Source: Bacillota bacterium (lineage in GTDB: Bacteria > Bacillota > DTU025 > MWDF01). From it: a stretch of DNA of 64,000 nucleotides. Made by a program: the position numbers and the translations under genes. The notes below the pieces were generated by a model. That model had not been told where the DNA came from. It did no database searches and was given only the letters and a program-made list of their open reading frames with translations. The stretch is taken from the NCBI GenBank assembly GCA_029565935.1, contig JAKQNF010000012.1, forward strand, positions 19,495 through 83,494, in the 5' to 3' direction. Below, one piece after another: positions 62,633 through 64,000 of this stretch. The number at the start of each line of letters is the position of its first letter. Within the stretch, counting starts at the first letter, position 1.

Positions 62633-64000
62633 TTAGAAGTCCACGGTGAAGCTGACTCCGAACGTATCCCAATACATAGGTTTAGTCACCTCGAAATACT
62701 CTCCCCAGGGGTAGTTAAGCTCGGTGTTGCCATCAGGCACGGTCTCAAAGCCGCTCTTCCCCCAATAGGCAGAGGCGGTTACATCGTTACTTAGTTTTAT
62801 GTCACCCTTAAGCTGCGCGAACAGGTTGTGCACCTTGGTAACGTCCCCTACTCCATACATGCGGTAGGTGACCCTGCCTGTGAAGGAGGTTTCTTCCGAG
62901 GGCAGGTACTGGAGGTATATGCTGGCGATCGGTTCGAAAGACAGATCGGCGCTCCCGTTGTTCCTGCTGATGAACAGCAAGCCTCCCTTCCACTTCTCAC
63001 TAAACGTCGAATCCAGTTTTACCATGCCTATGGCTTCAGGGTCATGCACATCCGGTGCACTGGCCGGGGTTCCTTCGTTCCAAAGGTATCCCACCCTGCA
63101 AGCGAGGAAGCTCGAAAGGTCCATCACGATCGGTATCTCGTCGAAAGTATTGTCGTACTCGAGATATAGTCCTGCCTCGGCATGGTTGGTACCCTTCTGA
63201 TCGAATTCCCCGAAAGCCTCGAAATGGAAACCTAGGTAGTCATCATAATCGATATCCGCGTATGCGCGATCCTCCGCATAATCCTCTTCGTCTATCACGT
63301 ACTGGTAGACACCCTCCCAGTTGGATACGTAACCTAAGTGGCTGCTTATCGTATACTGCTTGTTCCTGAAGCTCGTCCTGAACTCTGCTGTCCAACCCCA
63401 TGCGACTTGTGGCGCCAGATCCCTCCAATTGAGCTTGGAATCGAACTTCAGTCCAAGGGTAAGGCCGTTGAATAACGCGCTAATGTCGAGGTTCGCGTTA
63501 TATCCTCCCAACGGTGAATCAAATGTGGAAGGGAACCATACACCATTGATTAGCTTAATTTTGACGGGTCCGAATTTCCCGGAGATGTTGAACACTGCTT
63601 CCTGCAGCCCCCTCCTATAGAAGGAGGTGGATTTGAGAAGGTATCCGTTGACCTGGGAAAGGCCTAGTTTATATGATATCTCGTCCAGTGTTATGGTAGT
63701 TCCCAGCTTTATGCCGGTGAGGCCTGCGTAAGCTGCGAATGCAAGGAGGTCGTCCGTGCTCCAGAACAGCATCCCTGGATACACCGTATAGTCCAGGTCG
63801 GCGAAGTTGGCCAGCGCAAGCTTCATGTTGCCACCCTTCGTGTTCACCGGGAATGTGACCGCCGTAGCCAGTCCCATGTTGTAGCCCGTATCTCCTAGCC
63901 CGTTGTACGTCCAACCGAAGTCGGAAACTACTTTAACGACCTTGGGCAGATCATAGGTCAGCTCGGCTTCGATCATATATTTGTCTATCGGCGTGGTGCT
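62633..64000 (-). CDS. Putative outer-membrane beta-barrel protein, N-terminus beyond window
   Basis: 455 codons are visible and the frame stays open to position 64000. The chain is almost all alternating polar/hydrophobic strands with Gly-rich turns: MKLALANFADLDYTVYPGML, LDISALFNGLTLGLKFDSKL, HAEAGLYLEYD and others. The end (YWDTFGVSFTVDF) stops with Phe, the classic C-terminal signature of outer-membrane barrels. Aromatic residues are frequent at strand ends. I do not recognise the family. A non-outer-membrane beta protein cannot be ruled out without the N-terminal signal. Confidence 0.65.
   Translation of the reverse strand, partial: STTPIDKYMIEAELTYDLPKVVKVVSDFGWTYNGLGDTGYNMGLATAVTFPVNTKGGNMKLALANFADLDYTVYPGMLFWSTDDLLAFAAYAGLTGIKLGTTITLDEISYKLGLSQVNGYLLKSTSFYRRGLQEAVFNISGKFGPVKIKLINGVWFPSTFDSPLGGYNANLDISALFNGLTLGLKFDSKLNWRDLAPQVAWGWTAEFRTSFRNKQYTISSHLGYVSNWEGVYQYVIDEEDYAEDRAYADIDYDDYLGFHFEAFGEFDQKGTNHAEAGLYLEYDNTFDEIPIVMDLSSFLACRVGYLWNEGTPASAPDVHDPEAIGMVKLDSTFSEKWKGGLLFISRNNGSADLSFEPIASIYLQYLPSEETSFTGRVTYRMYGVGDVTKVHNLFAQLKGDIKLSNDVTASAYWGKSGFETVPDGNTELNYPWGEYFEVTKPMYWDTFGVSFTVDF

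Noticed and set aside
1..64000. CRISPR arrays, insertion sequences, prophage genes or rRNA operons
   Set aside because: I saw no regularly spaced repeats, no transposase or integrase motifs, and no rRNA sequence; the window is core chromosome with a few accessory loci.

Overview
The window is a compact, GC-rich bacterial chromosome segment. Almost every gene lies on the minus strand; rpsT and a MarR gene are the only plus-strand genes I support. Gene order is that of the Bacillota (Firmicutes) core: recJ-relA-dtd, queA-tgt-yajC, hrcA-dnaJ-prmA-rsmE, queT-mtaB-HIT-rpsU, nfeD-floA-phoH-pgpH-ybeY-cdd-era, lepA-hemW, rpsT/holA, comEA-comEC, and obgE-nadD-yqeK-rsfS-leuS. A T-box leader before leuS, a CIRCE operator before hrcA and a SCIFF peptide with its radical SAM maturase all support Bacillota. 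The last gene encodes a beta-rich protein ending in Phe, like an outer-membrane barrel, so a diderm lineage is possible but not proven. Species and class cannot be fixed from the sequence alone.

Layout (genes run from high to low coordinates). 1-4.7 kb: MBL hydrolase fragment, dtd, relA, recJ. 4.7-11 kb: YgjP-like peptidase, HD protein, secreted unknown, yajC, tgt, queA, era, cdd. 11-18.4 kb: ybeY, pgpH, phoH and a floA/NfeD membrane cluster. 18.5-21 kb: rpsU, HIT, mtaB, queT. 21.2-23.4 kb: three tandem related lipoproteins. 23.4-31.3 kb: trx, rsmE, prmA, dnaJ, hrcA, hemW, lepA, rpsT. 31.3-37.8 kb: holA preceded by a carbohydrate ABC importer that includes a secreted PHP-type hydrolase and is wedged between comEC and holA. 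37.8-46.9 kb: comEC, comEA, leuS with its T-box leader, rsfS, yqeK, nadD, obgE. 46.9-51.4 kb: two adjacent peptide-maturation loci. 51.4-57 kb: three M42 aminopeptidases and a zinc-ribbon gene trio. 57-64 kb: MarR, tRNA-Leu, oppF/oppD, a nicotinate phosphoribosyltransferase, a lytic transglycosylase, coaE and the barrel protein.

Two features stand out. First, a complete tRNA-Ala(GGC) gene, with G3-U70 and encoded CCA, sits inside the leuS T-box leader between its 5' tRNA-sensing part and its antiterminator/terminator, apparently as the loop of a small stem. The tRNA would be made whenever the leader is transcribed, while leuS would depend on uncharged tRNA-Leu. Second, a compact candidate RiPP locus is present: a LuxR-type regulator, a 33-residue aromatic peptide with a strong ribosome-binding site, a radical SAM/SPASM enzyme with a PqqD-like N-terminus, and a CPBP membrane protease. 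It lies next to a SCIFF ranthipeptide locus whose 49-residue precursor is easy to miss.

The metabolic picture, by inference, is an anaerobic peptide and sugar user with radical SAM enzymes, peptide-importer ATPases, three cytosolic M42 peptidases, a sugar importer and NAD salvage.
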